From NCBI GenBank assembly GCA_027486765.1, contig JAIXOO010000026.1, forward strand, positions 1 to 64,000: a stretch of DNA of 64,000 bases, in the 5' to 3' direction. Position 1 is the stretch's first letter. The number at the start of each line of letters is the position of its first letter. This document shows positions 19,086-28,480 of the stretch, piece after piece. The position numbers were made by a program, and so were the translations under genes. The notes beneath the pieces are model-generated. The model was not told the origin of the DNA. It searched no databases and saw only the letters and a program-made list of their open reading frames with translations. The DNA is from Saprospiraceae bacterium (GTDB taxonomy: Bacteria > Bacteroidota > Bacteroidia > Chitinophagales > Saprospiraceae).

Positions 19086-20079
19086 TCAACACCAATTTCC
19101 CCATTTTCTCCCCAGTAAACAACCTCAAGAAAGTCTCATAAAAGTTCTCAATCCCCTCGTAAACATCCTCGCGGGTTTTGAGCTTGCCTTCCTGAATCCA
19201 TCCGGCCATTTCGCGGGCGGCAGTTCCGTAATCTTTGGCGTAATCAAAAACCACCATACCTTCCATCCGTGCCCGATTGACGAGCAGCGACAGGTAATTG
19301 CTGGGCCCAACTACGGGTGTGGTATTGTTGTATTGGGAAATCGCACCACAAATCACCACCCGGGCTTTGAAGCGTAGCCGAGTTAGTGCGATGTCGAGGA
19401 TTTCGCCACCGACATTGTCAAAATAAACGTCTATACCTTCCGGGCATTCCCGTTTCAGCCCTGCCCTTACATCTTCGTTTTTATAGTCGATGGCCCCGTC
19501 AAAGCCCAGCTCGTCCAAAATGTAGCGGATGTTTTGTGGGCCACCCGCAATGCCGACCACTTTACAACCTTTGATTTTGGCGATTTGCCCCACCACACTG
19601 CCTACAGCACCTGCTGCACCGGACACCAGCACCACATCACCCGCCTTGGCCTGACCCACGTCCAGCAAACCATGATAAGCCGTTTGACCAGGCATCCCAA
19701 GCGTGCCAATGTAGGTAGGTAACGACGCCAGGGTAGGGTCTACTTTGAACCAACCTTTCCCTTCCGTAATGACATACTGCTGTACGCCACCATTGCCCGA
19801 TACGTAATCGCCTACGGCTAAGGTGGGATGTTGATTGACAGCAATCACCTGGCCTACTGAGCCTGCGCGCATCACCTCGCCGATGCCTACGGGCGGAATG
19901 TAAGACTTGCTATCATTGAGCCAACCCCGCATGGCAGGGTCGAGTGAGATGTAATGCTGCTGAATGAGAACTTGACCTTCGGTAAGTTCAGGTACAGGCT
20001 GTGCCTCCAATTTCCAGGTATCAGCTTTGGGTAATCCAACTGGTCGTTTAACCAGGATGAGTTGTTTGTTTGTCATCAT
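19069..20079 (-). CDS. NADP-dependent oxidoreductase (MDR; CurA/YncB-like)
   Basis: YISLDPAMRGWLNDSKSYIPPVGIGEVMRAGSVGQV, GAAGAVGSVVGQIAKIKGCKVVGIAGG, DVYFDNVGGEILDIAL. Confidence 0.92.
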   Translation of the reverse strand: MMTNKQLILVKRPVGLPKADTWKLEAQPVPELTEGQVLIQQHYISLDPAMRGWLNDSKSYIPPVGIGEVMRAGSVGQVIAVNQHPTLAVGDYVSGNGGVQQYVITEGKGWFKVDPTLASLPTYIGTLGMPGQTAYHGLLDVGQAKAGDVVLVSGAAGAVGSVVGQIAKIKGCKVVGIAGGPQNIRYILDELGFDGAIDYKNEDVRAGLKRECPEGIDVYFDNVGGEILDIALTRLRFKARVVICGAISQYNNTTPVVGPSNYLSLLVNRARMEGMVVFDYAKDYGTAAREMAGWIQEGKLKTREDVYEGIENFYETFLRLFTGEKMGKLVLKVSEK

Positions 20080-20314
20080 GCCTTAGGTTTTGTAGCAACT
20101 GGCTGCTACATGGAAAAAACCTTTTCCACTTCGAAAGTTAGCTAAATTTAAATGAATGTAAAGATTGATCTGCTTATTCTGCCAGTAATGAAGGTATGAT
20201 ATAGTGACTACGTCTCAAACAGTGCGTCTCTAGAACGTATTTTTTCAAAAGAGCTTTGTAGCCAATCTACATATTCCCTCTAATCATTTCTAGGACTTTT
20301 TAATCTTTCAATCC

Positions 20315-21955
20315 ATGAGAAAAACTACACTTGTAGGTCTTTTATGGGCACTACCGTTTATGGTGATGGCCCAACAACCCAAAAATGTTCCCTCCCTGGC
20401 TAAAGAAACCTGGAACGCTGGTTTGTTTTTGGGGTATTCCAATGTTTTGGGCGATTTGGTTGTGCCCAAATTTACGTTCAACAACCCGAACTTTGCCTAT
20501 GGTTTTTTTGTAAGTCAAGATTTGACCAATCGGCTTGCCTGGAGAGCAAATTTTTATTCCGGACGCTTGAATGCATCTGATGCAGATTACGATGAAAACC
20601 GAGTGCGAAATACTGATTTCTCTACAGCCCTGATTGAGCTGGGATTTAATGGAGAATATAGCCTGATTAAAAAAACACCTGCGCCTGCTTATGGTGCACC
20701 CTTTAAACTTCGACTGGTTCCATACCTGACGAGTGGTTTGGGGCTTGGGTTCATCAACCCTTCGGTTTCTTATGGTGGAGTACTGAAAACTGAAGAAGCA
20801 CAGGACAAGGCAGCTAATAAACCAAAAACAAACCTGGTGATCCCCATTGGAATTGGAGTAAAAGCTGACTTGAACAGGAATATTTATCTGGGACTTGAAT
20901 TTGGTTATCGCCTTACTTTTACGGATTACATTGATGGTGTAAAGGTGTCTGGCGATCCGAAAGATAAAGATGCATACAATATTGGTGGCCTTTCCCTGGG
21001 TTTCCATTTGAGTGAAAAAGATACTGACCGGGATGGGGTAGTGGATACGGAAGACAAATGCCCTACTATTGCGGGAACGGCTGCTTTGCAGGGGTGCCCC
21101 GATGCGGATGATGATGGGGTGGCGGATAAAGCCGATAAATGCCCCGATGTCGCGGGGTTGAAACACTTGGGGGGCTGTCCTGATCAAGACGGCGATGGCA
21201 TTGCCGATGCGGAGGATACCTGCCCAGATGTAGCTGGGTCAGTCCGTTTTTCCGGTTGCCCGGATACCGACGGCGATGGGATTCCTGACAAAGAAGACAA
21301 ATGCCCAACTGTGGCTGGAATAAGTGCCCAACAAGGCTGTCCAGACAATGACGGCGATGGTGTGACCAATGATCAGGACCAGTGCCCTGATCAGGCTGGC
21401 CCTGCGAGTATGAATGGCTGCCCCGACCAGGATAAAGACGGTGTTGCAGACAAGGACGATGAATGCCCGACTGTTGCTGGCTGGAAACAATTCAATGGTT
21501 GTCCAGATTCTGACAACGATGGAATTGAAGACCGCAAAGATAAATGCCCAAACACCTTTGGTTTGCAGTCAAACAATGGTTGCCCAGAAATTAAGGCAGA
21601 AGATAAAGCTGTATTGGCTTTTGCTATGAGCAACGTCAATTTCGAAACCAACAGTGCTAAGCTACTACCTTCTTCATTGGAGGTTTTGGACAAAGTGGCG
21701 GAAGTAATGCGGCGTTATCCAGAATTTAAATTAATGATTGAAGGCCATACTGATGATGTTGGGGATGCGGCTGCAAACCAACGTTTGTCTGAAAACCGGG
21801 TGCAAACTTGTGCACTGTACCTTCAAAGCAAAGGCATCAACGCAGCGAATCTGCGTACTCAAGGATTTGGAGAAAGCAAACCGATTGCCGACAACCGCAC
21901 TCTTGCAGGACGGAAACAAAACCGTAGAGTTGAGTTTCGGGTGGAGCAACAGTAA
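20315..21955 (+). CDS. OmpA family protein with seven thrombospondin type-3 repeats
   Basis: Signal peptide, N-terminal barrel, D-x-D-x-D-G..D..DxCP repeats (about 21020-21591), C-terminal OmpA motif IEGHTDDVGDAAANQRLSENRVQTCALYLQSKGI. Confidence 0.94.
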   Translation: MRKTTLVGLLWALPFMVMAQQPKNVPSLAKETWNAGLFLGYSNVLGDLVVPKFTFNNPNFAYGFFVSQDLTNRLAWRANFYSGRLNASDADYDENRVRNTDFSTALIELGFNGEYSLIKKTPAPAYGAPFKLRLVPYLTSGLGLGFINPSVSYGGVLKTEEAQDKAANKPKTNLVIPIGIGVKADLNRNIYLGLEFGYRLTFTDYIDGVKVSGDPKDKDAYNIGGLSLGFHLSEKDTDRDGVVDTEDKCPTIAGTAALQGCPDADDDGVADKADKCPDVAGLKHLGGCPDQDGDGIADAEDTCPDVAGSVRFSGCPDTDGDGIPDKEDKCPTVAGISAQQGCPDNDGDGVTNDQDQCPDQAGPASMNGCPDQDKDGVADKDDECPTVAGWKQFNGCPDSDNDGIEDRKDKCPNTFGLQSNNGCPEIKAEDKAVLAFAMSNVNFETNSAKLLPSSLEVLDKVAEVMRRYPEFKLMIEGHTDDVGDAAANQRLSENRVQTCALYLQSKGINAANLRTQGFGESKPIADNRTLAGRKQNRRVEFRVEQQ

Positions 21956-22033
21956 TGGATAAGCTAGGATGAGAATGTAATTGTAGCTATGCCTTTGGCG
22001 CGTTCGGCACTACCGAGCTTAATACCTGCACTT

Positions 22034-22143
22034 CTGAGGTGGCCCCTAAGGTAAACTAAAGTGTCTAAGGTGGTGAAAAAGAAAAAAGCCCTGCGCAGCA
22101 AGGCGGCCTCTCACCACCTTAGACACCGTAGGGGCGACCTCAG
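22034..22143. repeat. Hairpin repeat, family B copy 2
   Basis: CTGAGGTGGCCCCTAAGG..GTGTCTAAGGTGGTGA versus TCACCACCTTAGACACCGTAGGGGCGACCTCAG, loop GCCCTGCGCAGCAAGGC. Confidence 0.9.
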
Positions 22144-22145
22144 AA

Positions 22146-22290
22146 TTATGTGCCATCATCGACTACCCCATTCCCATAATCCAAAAGAAACTTTTTATCC
22201 AGCGGATGCCCCGATTGTTTCAGGGGCAGGGTAAACTGTTCGCCTACATTACGACCTTTGGAGGCTGAAACATCTACGATGTAGACTAAA
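22146..22290 (-). pseudogene. Candidate 3' gene relic of unknown family
   Basis: Start-less frame reading LVYIVDVSASKGRNVGEQFTLPLKQSGHPLDKKFLLDYGNGVVDDGT*, butted against and overlapping the end of the SpxH-like CDS. Confidence 0.3.
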
Positions 22291-23170
22291 TTACTCGCCA
22301 GAGGTTGCCGGTTTTGCTGGATAATTTTTGAAGTTTGCCTTGCAAAAAAGTGTTTTCCAATTCCAGCTCTGCAGCCTGAAAATCACGCTCGGTCAGGAGG
22401 GCAAACTCCTTGGTGGTCAAACTGGGATAGTGCTGAAAAACCTCCCTTGGATCAATCGACTTTTTGCTAGCTTGAGGGTGAAGTTTGAGCAAAGTTTGTT
22501 CAAATAAATCATAAGGCCGAAACCCATAAACCGTCAAACGATTGAGTTCTGCATCCGTAAAAAAGAAGGTAGGAAAACCCCTGACCCCCATTTGGCGGGC
22601 AAAAGTCAAATCGGCCTGAAAAAGATCCTGCGCTCTGCCTTCGTAATCGTTTTTGAACTGGTCCAGATCCAGACCGGTTTCCAGGGCTGCTTGTGCCAAA
22701 TGTTCCCAGCGGGTGATGTTCTTTTTTTCCAAAAACACTTTTTCACGAATGTTGCGCAGGAAGTTTAAAGCCAGGGCTTCGCCTTGCAGTTGAGCCGCTT
22801 TAAAAGCTATCGAAGGCGGGTAAGAAGAGGGTAGGGGGTCTTCCAGCCAAACATCACCATCAATGGGCATCTCATAATGCGCACTCACCTCGTCCCAATG
22901 CGGCGCTACATCACTGGCCTTACTGATACCCCCGCTGTTGTATATCTCCCAGGAGGGCAACAAACCGCCCATAAAATACTCAATGTCGAAATAATCACCG
23001 TATTCCAGTCTGAGTTTGCGCAGTTGGGGTTCAACGCACCAGCAGGTGGAGCAAATGGGGTCGGTAAAGTAGGTGATGCGGATGGGTTTAACTACTTTTG
23101 CAGGGATTTCACAAACCCCTGTTTCCGGGTCGCACAGCATGGCATTTGTTTTAATGGTTTCGATGGCCAT
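22286..23170 (-). CDS. DsbA family protein, SpxH/YjbH-like
   Basis: YFTDPICSTCWCVEPQLRKLRLEYGDYFDIEYFMGGLLPSW and QMGVRGFPTFFF thioredoxin-fold motifs. Confidence 0.85.
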   Translation of the reverse strand: MAIETIKTNAMLCDPETGVCEIPAKVVKPIRITYFTDPICSTCWCVEPQLRKLRLEYGDYFDIEYFMGGLLPSWEIYNSGGISKASDVAPHWDEVSAHYEMPIDGDVWLEDPLPSSYPPSIAFKAAQLQGEALALNFLRNIREKVFLEKKNITRWEHLAQAALETGLDLDQFKNDYEGRAQDLFQADLTFARQMGVRGFPTFFFTDAELNRLTVYGFRPYDLFEQTLLKLHPQASKKSIDPREVFQHYPSLTTKEFALLTERDFQAAELELENTFLQGKLQKLSSKTGNLWRVI

Positions 23171-23232
23171 CGTAGAATAACTTTTTGCAAAGGTCGGTTG
23201 TTAAGTTTTGCATCACAAGAAGTCAAAAAAAT

Positions 23233-23550
23233 ATGACTACCCAAAATCAAGAGAATAGTGAAGAAGCCTGTCCCGCCGAAGGACTACTCAAACTTTTGGC
23301 GGGCAAATGGAAAGCGCAGATTTTTCGTCTTGCCTTAGAGCATCCCTTGCGCTTCAATGCCTTACTGCGGCAACTGCCAGAAGCGAACAAACAGTCTATT
23401 GCCCTAGCACTAAAGGAGTTGGAAGAAGCGGAATTGTTGGTCAAAACCACGATCAAGCAAAAACCATTACACATCGAATATTCCCTGTCTGAAAAGGGAC
23501 TGGCATTGGTACCGATATTCAGAAACCTGGAACAGTTGGCCAATATTTAA
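23233..23550 (+). CDS. HxlR family winged-helix transcriptional regulator
   Basis: N-terminal Cys-Pro followed by LLKLLAGKWKAQIFRLALEHPLRFNALLRQLPEANKQSIALALKELEEAELL. Confidence 0.9.
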   Translation: MTTQNQENSEEACPAEGLLKLLAGKWKAQIFRLALEHPLRFNALLRQLPEANKQSIALALKELEEAELLVKTTIKQKPLHIEYSLSEKGLALVPIFRNLEQLANI

Positions 23551-24944
23551 ATTTTTTCAATCAAAATATCCAGCTTAATCCCTGCTGGGCTGAGTTTGGC
23601 TTTCGTCTCCGTAATGGCATTGAGTGCCTCCTGCCGACTCGGGTACAAATCTTCCAAAAACAAGATGTAATGTTTGCCTTTTGGAAAAAAACAAGGCCCC
23701 CAAATGCCATTGACGGGCACGCCCAATTTTCGAAAACGCCCAATGGCCCGTTTGAGTAAATCGCTGTCGTAAAACACACCCATGCGCACCATAAAACGTT
23801 GATCACCGACGCTGTGCAAACGGCTGCATGGATAGTGTACAAAACCTTTCGGCGTGTACACGACAATTTTTTCACGGGTGTTTTTCGCCTCTTCTGGTGT
23901 CAAAATCGACTCTGGGCGGTAGATGTATGGAAAGGTGTTTTTTATAAAAGGCTTGATGTCTGCTGAGTCCAATACAATGTCCTGGATCAAATTTTCATTG
24001 CCGTACAAGCGCTGCATGTAGGTGGTCATTTGTTGCTCGTAAGTGGCTTCATCGACATACCGGATGGGCTTCTTTTTGAATTCACGCGCCAAAACCAGGG
24101 TCATGGCGCCGATGCAGGCCAGAATAAGCCCCATTTGTTTGTACACCGGGCGCTCAAAACGCAGCAAATTGTTGAGGTTTTGGCGCAGTGGCAATTTGTT
24201 GAGCCAGTCCACAAACTGAGCCCACCAATCGCGGCTACTGATGTTCCTCTGTACAAATTGGGTGAAATCATTTTTGGTAAAAAACTGCACCACTCGCCGT
24301 TTGAGTTGGAATTCAGGATCATCAATCGAAGGGGCCATGTGTAGTTTTACCGCAAGGTCTTCACCCACTTCGACCATCCCAAAACCATTGTGGATACACT
24401 GTCGCCGCAATTCTTTGTAATAGGGATCTTCATAGCCCGAAAACACATCGTGGGCATAAGCCACCCACTGGTCATCGGCAAAATATTGGTTGAATTGCAC
24501 AATGGCGTAGATGTAGCGGTAACGTGGTAGTGCGCGCAATAGGTAATACCAGATGAACCCAAAGGAAAAAATCAAAACTTGTAGGAGTAGTACACCTCCC
24601 CAAAAGTAGTGCGGCAACAAAGCCAGCCATTTTTGGACATGGGCCAGAATAAACAACAAAGCGACCGTCAGGTAGGCCATCGCCGCAGCATCCCAATAAA
24701 TCAACTGTTTGAGAATGGTAAAACGCAGTTCATCGCGCCGATGGTAATCCGTAGCTTCGAAAGTGATGATAAAATTACGGCCATCTTCCTCTTTAAAAGC
24801 CAAAAATCCATCGGCCACAATCCCCCCAACTCCGCGCAAGTCTGAACTGACTTCAATATCACTAGCCCGCGGGCGACTCTTGTAATATCCCCGCAAAAAC
24901 TTCAGTACCTCCTTCTTGATTTCGTCCTCAGTTACCTGATTCAT
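23547..24944 (-). CDS. Membrane protein: N-terminal alpha/beta domain, TM pairs, C-terminal SPOR-like region; function unknown
   Basis: GGIVADGFLAFKEEDGRNFIITFEATDYHRRDELRF then TM segments; C-terminal QRFMVRMGVFYDSDLLKRAIGRFRKLGVPVNGIWGPCF..KGKHYILFLEDLYPSRQEALNAI. Confidence 0.55.
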   Translation of the reverse strand: MNQVTEDEIKKEVLKFLRGYYKSRPRASDIEVSSDLRGVGGIVADGFLAFKEEDGRNFIITFEATDYHRRDELRFTILKQLIYWDAAAMAYLTVALLFILAHVQKWLALLPHYFWGGVLLLQVLIFSFGFIWYYLLRALPRYRYIYAIVQFNQYFADDQWVAYAHDVFSGYEDPYYKELRRQCIHNGFGMVEVGEDLAVKLHMAPSIDDPEFQLKRRVVQFFTKNDFTQFVQRNISSRDWWAQFVDWLNKLPLRQNLNNLLRFERPVYKQMGLILACIGAMTLVLAREFKKKPIRYVDEATYEQQMTTYMQRLYGNENLIQDIVLDSADIKPFIKNTFPYIYRPESILTPEEAKNTREKIVVYTPKGFVHYPCSRLHSVGDQRFMVRMGVFYDSDLLKRAIGRFRKLGVPVNGIWGPCFFPKGKHYILFLEDLYPSRQEALNAITETKAKLSPAGIKLDILIEKI

Positions 24945-24950
24945 CTCCTG

Positions 24951-25010
24951 CTATTCACTTTTCGCTATTCACTTTTCACTTTTCGCTTTTCACTTTTCGC
25001 TTTTCACTTT
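24951..25010. repeat. One-sided GTGAAAA/GCGAAAA heptamer array in a co-directional gap
   Basis: About eight TTTTCAC/TTTTCGC units between the stop of the YdcF-like CDS and the start of the next CDS. Confidence 0.9.
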
Positions 25011-25764
25011 AAACGTAGCCCTTCATCGCATACACCAACATCCCCAACCATTCCTTGAATAACCCTTCCCAATCGCTCAATACACCCGGTTCAAACTGAA
25101 CCCAGGCCCAGCCGCCCAAGTTGGTTCTTTTGTAATCGGTGCAGTAATAGTCAAACTCCAAACCAGCCTTGCGGAAACAAGCCTGAGCTCGCCGCATGTG
25201 CCAGGCTGAGGTGATCAAGACACAAGTTGCTTGTGGGTATTTCTCTTTGATGATTTTTGCAGAGTTCAGCGCATTTTCCCAGGTATTGCGGGCTTGAGGT
25301 TCCACGATGACTACCTTGCGATCGATCCCCATGTCTTCTACAAAATCAACCACTTCCTGTGATTCCAACTTGCCTTTAGTAATGATGTTCGAAGAACCTC
25401 CTGTGAGCAAAATATTCTTGATTTTGCCTTGCTGGTACAATTCCAGTGTTTGGGTAAGTCGATTTACACTGGCATTGAAGTGATGCCGCCCGTCCTGGGG
25501 GTAACCATTGGAATTGCTGTAGCCTCCCAACAAAATCCCAATATCATAAGATTGGGTTAATTTTTGCGGCGGCAACTCCCATAAGCCACAGACTGCTTCA
25601 TACAAACCCTTGTTGCTGAAAAAAATCAAAAACAACAGCATGATCAACGCATAACGCCGCCGCCGGGCTGCTCGTTTGCTGATGAAAGCCAGAAAGGCCA
25701 ACACCAGCACCCAGAACATCGGGCGAATCAAAAACAATAAGGCTTTGGATAGGAAGAAGAACAT
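25009..25764 (-). CDS. YdcF/ElyC/SanA-like DUF218 family protein
   Basis: YDIGILLGGYSNSNGYPQ, ILLTGGSSNIITKGKLESQEVVDFVEDMGID, SARNTWENALNS-like EPQARNTWENA, LITSAWHMRRAQACFRKAGL. Confidence 0.9.
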   Translation of the reverse strand: MFFFLSKALLFLIRPMFWVLVLAFLAFISKRAARRRRYALIMLLFLIFFSNKGLYEAVCGLWELPPQKLTQSYDIGILLGGYSNSNGYPQDGRHHFNASVNRLTQTLELYQQGKIKNILLTGGSSNIITKGKLESQEVVDFVEDMGIDRKVVIVEPQARNTWENALNSAKIIKEKYPQATCVLITSAWHMRRAQACFRKAGLEFDYYCTDYKRTNLGGWAWVQFEPGVLSDWEGLFKEWLGMLVYAMKGYV

Positions 25765-25766
25765 AT

Positions 25767-26390
25767 TTAAAATGTAAAATAACTTTGAAAAATAATGCTC
25801 AAAACCTCAGGTCGCGTTAATTTCAGTAGGCTGTACACAAAAATAACCCCGTAGAGTCCACCCCAAAAATGCGCACTGTGTCCAATGTTGTCATTGCCAT
25901 AACGATCCATGTAAGCGGAGTAGGCCAGGTAGAGCACACCGTAAATACCTGCCGGAATGATCCAAAACACCCGATCCCAGGGGTTCATAAAGATATAGCC
26001 AAAAACCACCGCGGATACCCCTCCCGAAGCCCCTACGGCCCGGTAACCCGGATTGTCTTGGTGCCGGAAGTAATCGGGCAAGGCCGATAGTACGATGCCA
26101 CTGAAATACAACAGAATATACAAAATAATACCAACCTGAGGACCGAAATAAGCCTTGAAATAGTATTCTATGCCCACTCCAAACATCCACAAAGTGATCA
26201 GGTTAAACAACAAGTGATTGACATCCACGTGTACCATTCCGTGAGTGAGGAAACGGAAATAATCGTTTTGCCGCTTCATGTCGTAGGGAATAAACATGAG
26301 CTTTTGGTACATGTCAGGCCGACTAAAGGCTTGCCAGGAAACCAGGCCGGTCAGCACCAACAAGGCCAAGGTAAAGTTCAATTGCTCCAT
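25767..26390 (-). CDS. Rhomboid family intramembrane serine protease
   Basis: MVHVDVNHLLFNLITLWMFG, GASGGVSAVVFGYI (Ser), GHSAHFWGGLYG (His). Confidence 0.93.
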   Translation of the reverse strand: MEQLNFTLALLVLTGLVSWQAFSRPDMYQKLMFIPYDMKRQNDYFRFLTHGMVHVDVNHLLFNLITLWMFGVGIEYYFKAYFGPQVGIILYILLYFSGIVLSALPDYFRHQDNPGYRAVGASGGVSAVVFGYIFMNPWDRVFWIIPAGIYGVLYLAYSAYMDRYGNDNIGHSAHFWGGLYGVIFVYSLLKLTRPEVLSIIFQSYFTF

Positions 26391-26395
26391 TGCAG

Positions 26396-26869
26396 TTAAC
26401 TGTTGTGATATGGTTCATTGCGCAAGATAGTCATCGCGCGGTACAGTTGCTCTAAAAAAAACAAACGAATCATCTGGTGGGAGAAGGTCATAGCGGACAG
26501 GGAAAGTTTATAATTGGCTCGTTGGTACACCGCTTCGGAAAAACCAAAAGCCCCACCCACCTGAAAAACGAGGCGTTTGTAGGGGGCTTGAAACCATTGA
26601 TCCATGTTGGCAGCAAATTGCTCGGAGCTGTACTGCTTGCCTCGTTCATCGAGCAAAATGAGGCAGTCGTCATTTTTGAGGCGCTGGAGAATTTGCTCCC
26701 CTTCTTTGATTTTGAGTTGTTCTGGATCGAGTTTGCCACCGTTTTTGATGTCGGGAATCAGCACGGTTTCATAAGACAAATAGTGCTTCAGGCGGCGTTC
26801 GTAAATGCTGCAGCCCTCTTCGAGGTATTTGTCGGCGGTTTTGCCGATGTAGGAGAAGGTGGTTTTCAC
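26396..26869 (-). CDS. rlmH: 23S rRNA (pseudouridine1915-N3)-methyltransferase RlmH
   Basis: LLDERGKQYSSEQFA, FQVGGAFGFSEAVYQRANYKLSLSAMTFSHQMIRLFFLEQLYRAMTILRNEPYHNS. Confidence 0.96.
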   Translation of the reverse strand: MKTTFSYIGKTADKYLEEGCSIYERRLKHYLSYETVLIPDIKNGGKLDPEQLKIKEGEQILQRLKNDDCLILLDERGKQYSSEQFAANMDQWFQAPYKRLVFQVGGAFGFSEAVYQRANYKLSLSAMTFSHQMIRLFFLEQLYRAMTILRNEPYHNS

Positions 26870-26910
26870 GGTGGTACCTAATTGAGTCTTATTAAAACAT
26901 TAATATAATT

Positions 26911-27042
26911 TCTTAGGTGAACCCCTAAGGTGTACTAAGGTGTCTTAGGTGGTGAAAATAAAAAATGCCCTGCGGAGCAGGGCTAATGTTCACCACCTTA
27001 GACACCTTAGACACCTTAGTTCACCTAAGGGGGCACCTAAGA
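26911..27042. repeat. Hairpin repeat, family B copy 3
   Basis: TCTTAGGTGAACCCCTAAGGTGTACTAAGGTGTCTTAGGTGGTGAA versus TTCACCACCTTAGACACCTTAGACACCTTAGTTCACCTAAGGGGGCACCTAAGA, loop GCCCTGCGGAGCAGGGC. Confidence 0.93.
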
Positions 27043-27062
27043 GTTTTTGGCGTTCAGTACAA

Positions 27063-28370
27063 TCACAGGGAAGTAGTCTTCTCAATCACCAATTCCCCCA
27101 CTTTCTCCCCTTGTTTCTGCCCATTCGTAATCGCGTCCATGAAGTGAATCCCCCCATACAACCTGGAAATCCCCGCCTCAGCCGCCGCCTGTTTGAAGGA
27201 AGCAAAAGACCGCTTTTTTAAGCCAAAGCGCTCTTCCACCGTATCCGTATAGGCAAAATTGTCACCAAAAAAATGGGTCAAAATGGTCGCCGCCGCCGAA
27301 GAAATGGTGGAGTGCCCACTGAGGTATTCCGGGAACGGCGGGGTTTGCAAAAATGGTTTCCATTTTGGATCGATGTACTTGCGGATGGCCGTTTCCGGGC
27401 GAATGCGGTTGCTGCGGTATTTTTCATCCCAGCAGCAGTAGAAGCCGTCCATTAGGCCGATGGCTACCGTGGTGTAGACCTGAATGGTTTTGGCTACACT
27501 CGCCTTATTTTGTTGGCAAGCAATACCCGCAATGCCCATCCAGTGCGCACCTGGGGAGATTTTTTTCATGCCCACCATCAAGTGCCCGTTGTCTTGTAAG
27601 GCAAAGGGGTTGCAATCCCAAAAGGCGGCGATTTCCTGTTGCGCTGCGGTCAAATCCTGGGCATACACTTCTTGCATTTGAGCGTAAAAACCAGATTTTT
27701 TATCACTTGAAAAAGGCTCAGGAGCTGCGGGTTTAAATTGCGCCGCTGAGTCCAGGGTAAAGGGGCGGATGGTATTGAAATTGGGCTCCACTGGCGCAAA
27801 ATACCCCGGTGGCGTGGGGTACCAGGAACCTTCCGTGCCCAATGGCGTATAACGCGGATAATTGCTGATGCGGTTGTAACGATCGGCTTTGGCATAAGCC
27901 AGGATTTGGGCGCTGATGGCTTGGGCAAAAGCAAGGGCATTGTCCAGTTGAATAGGGTCAACGCCTGCTATTTTTAGGGAGTCTAGCCATTTTTTTTCTA
28001 GCGTATCCAGCCTTGGGCCGGAGGGTTGGAGCTTTTTGGCGGTTTCGTACATGGCCAGGGTGGCCGCCAGTTGGAAGTCATATTCGCCAGTAATGTTTGG
28101 CTTTTCGATTTTTGGAAAATCGTTCAATTTGCCGTGCATGGAAGGGAATTCCGCTTCGTGCAAGGAGATGACCTCGTAGGCTGCCAGACAGGTATACGAA
28201 AAAAAACGCGCGGCCAGCGGTGGATTGCTCACGTCGTGGATCATCACGTCGGTCATTTGGGTAATAACTTTGGAGATGTCTTTGGCGCTGATTTCGGGGC
28301 TAATTGGTGCCTTTTCCTTACAAGCAAATAAGCTAAAAAGCAATATGCAACTATAAATGTACTTCCGCAT
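27063..28370 (-). CDS. PAP2 / vanadium-dependent haloperoxidase-like lipoprotein
   Basis: Lipobox LFAC; complete motif set KYRSNRIRP (K-x6-RP), SGH, SRLYGGIH (SR-x5-H). Confidence 0.9.
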   Translation of the reverse strand: MRKYIYSCILLFSLFACKEKAPISPEISAKDISKVITQMTDVMIHDVSNPPLAARFFSYTCLAAYEVISLHEAEFPSMHGKLNDFPKIEKPNITGEYDFQLAATLAMYETAKKLQPSGPRLDTLEKKWLDSLKIAGVDPIQLDNALAFAQAISAQILAYAKADRYNRISNYPRYTPLGTEGSWYPTPPGYFAPVEPNFNTIRPFTLDSAAQFKPAAPEPFSSDKKSGFYAQMQEVYAQDLTAAQQEIAAFWDCNPFALQDNGHLMVGMKKISPGAHWMGIAGIACQQNKASVAKTIQVYTTVAIGLMDGFYCCWDEKYRSNRIRPETAIRKYIDPKWKPFLQTPPFPEYLSGHSTISSAAATILTHFFGDNFAYTDTVEERFGLKKRSFASFKQAAAEAGISRLYGGIHFMDAITNGQKQGEKVGELVIEKTTSL

Positions 28371-28480
28371 GAGTGGTGAATTGTTTATAGAAATTTCATG
28401 CGCTGAATGCCTATGTGTGCTGTTTTTTTATAACCCAGACCCCTGAAGGCGTGGTCGATTGCTTCCATTTTGCGCAACGC

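Noticed and set aside
21020-21591. Repetitive DNA in the OmpA gene
   Set aside because: Explained by seven TSP type-3 Ca-binding protein repeats, with nucleotide divergence between units.
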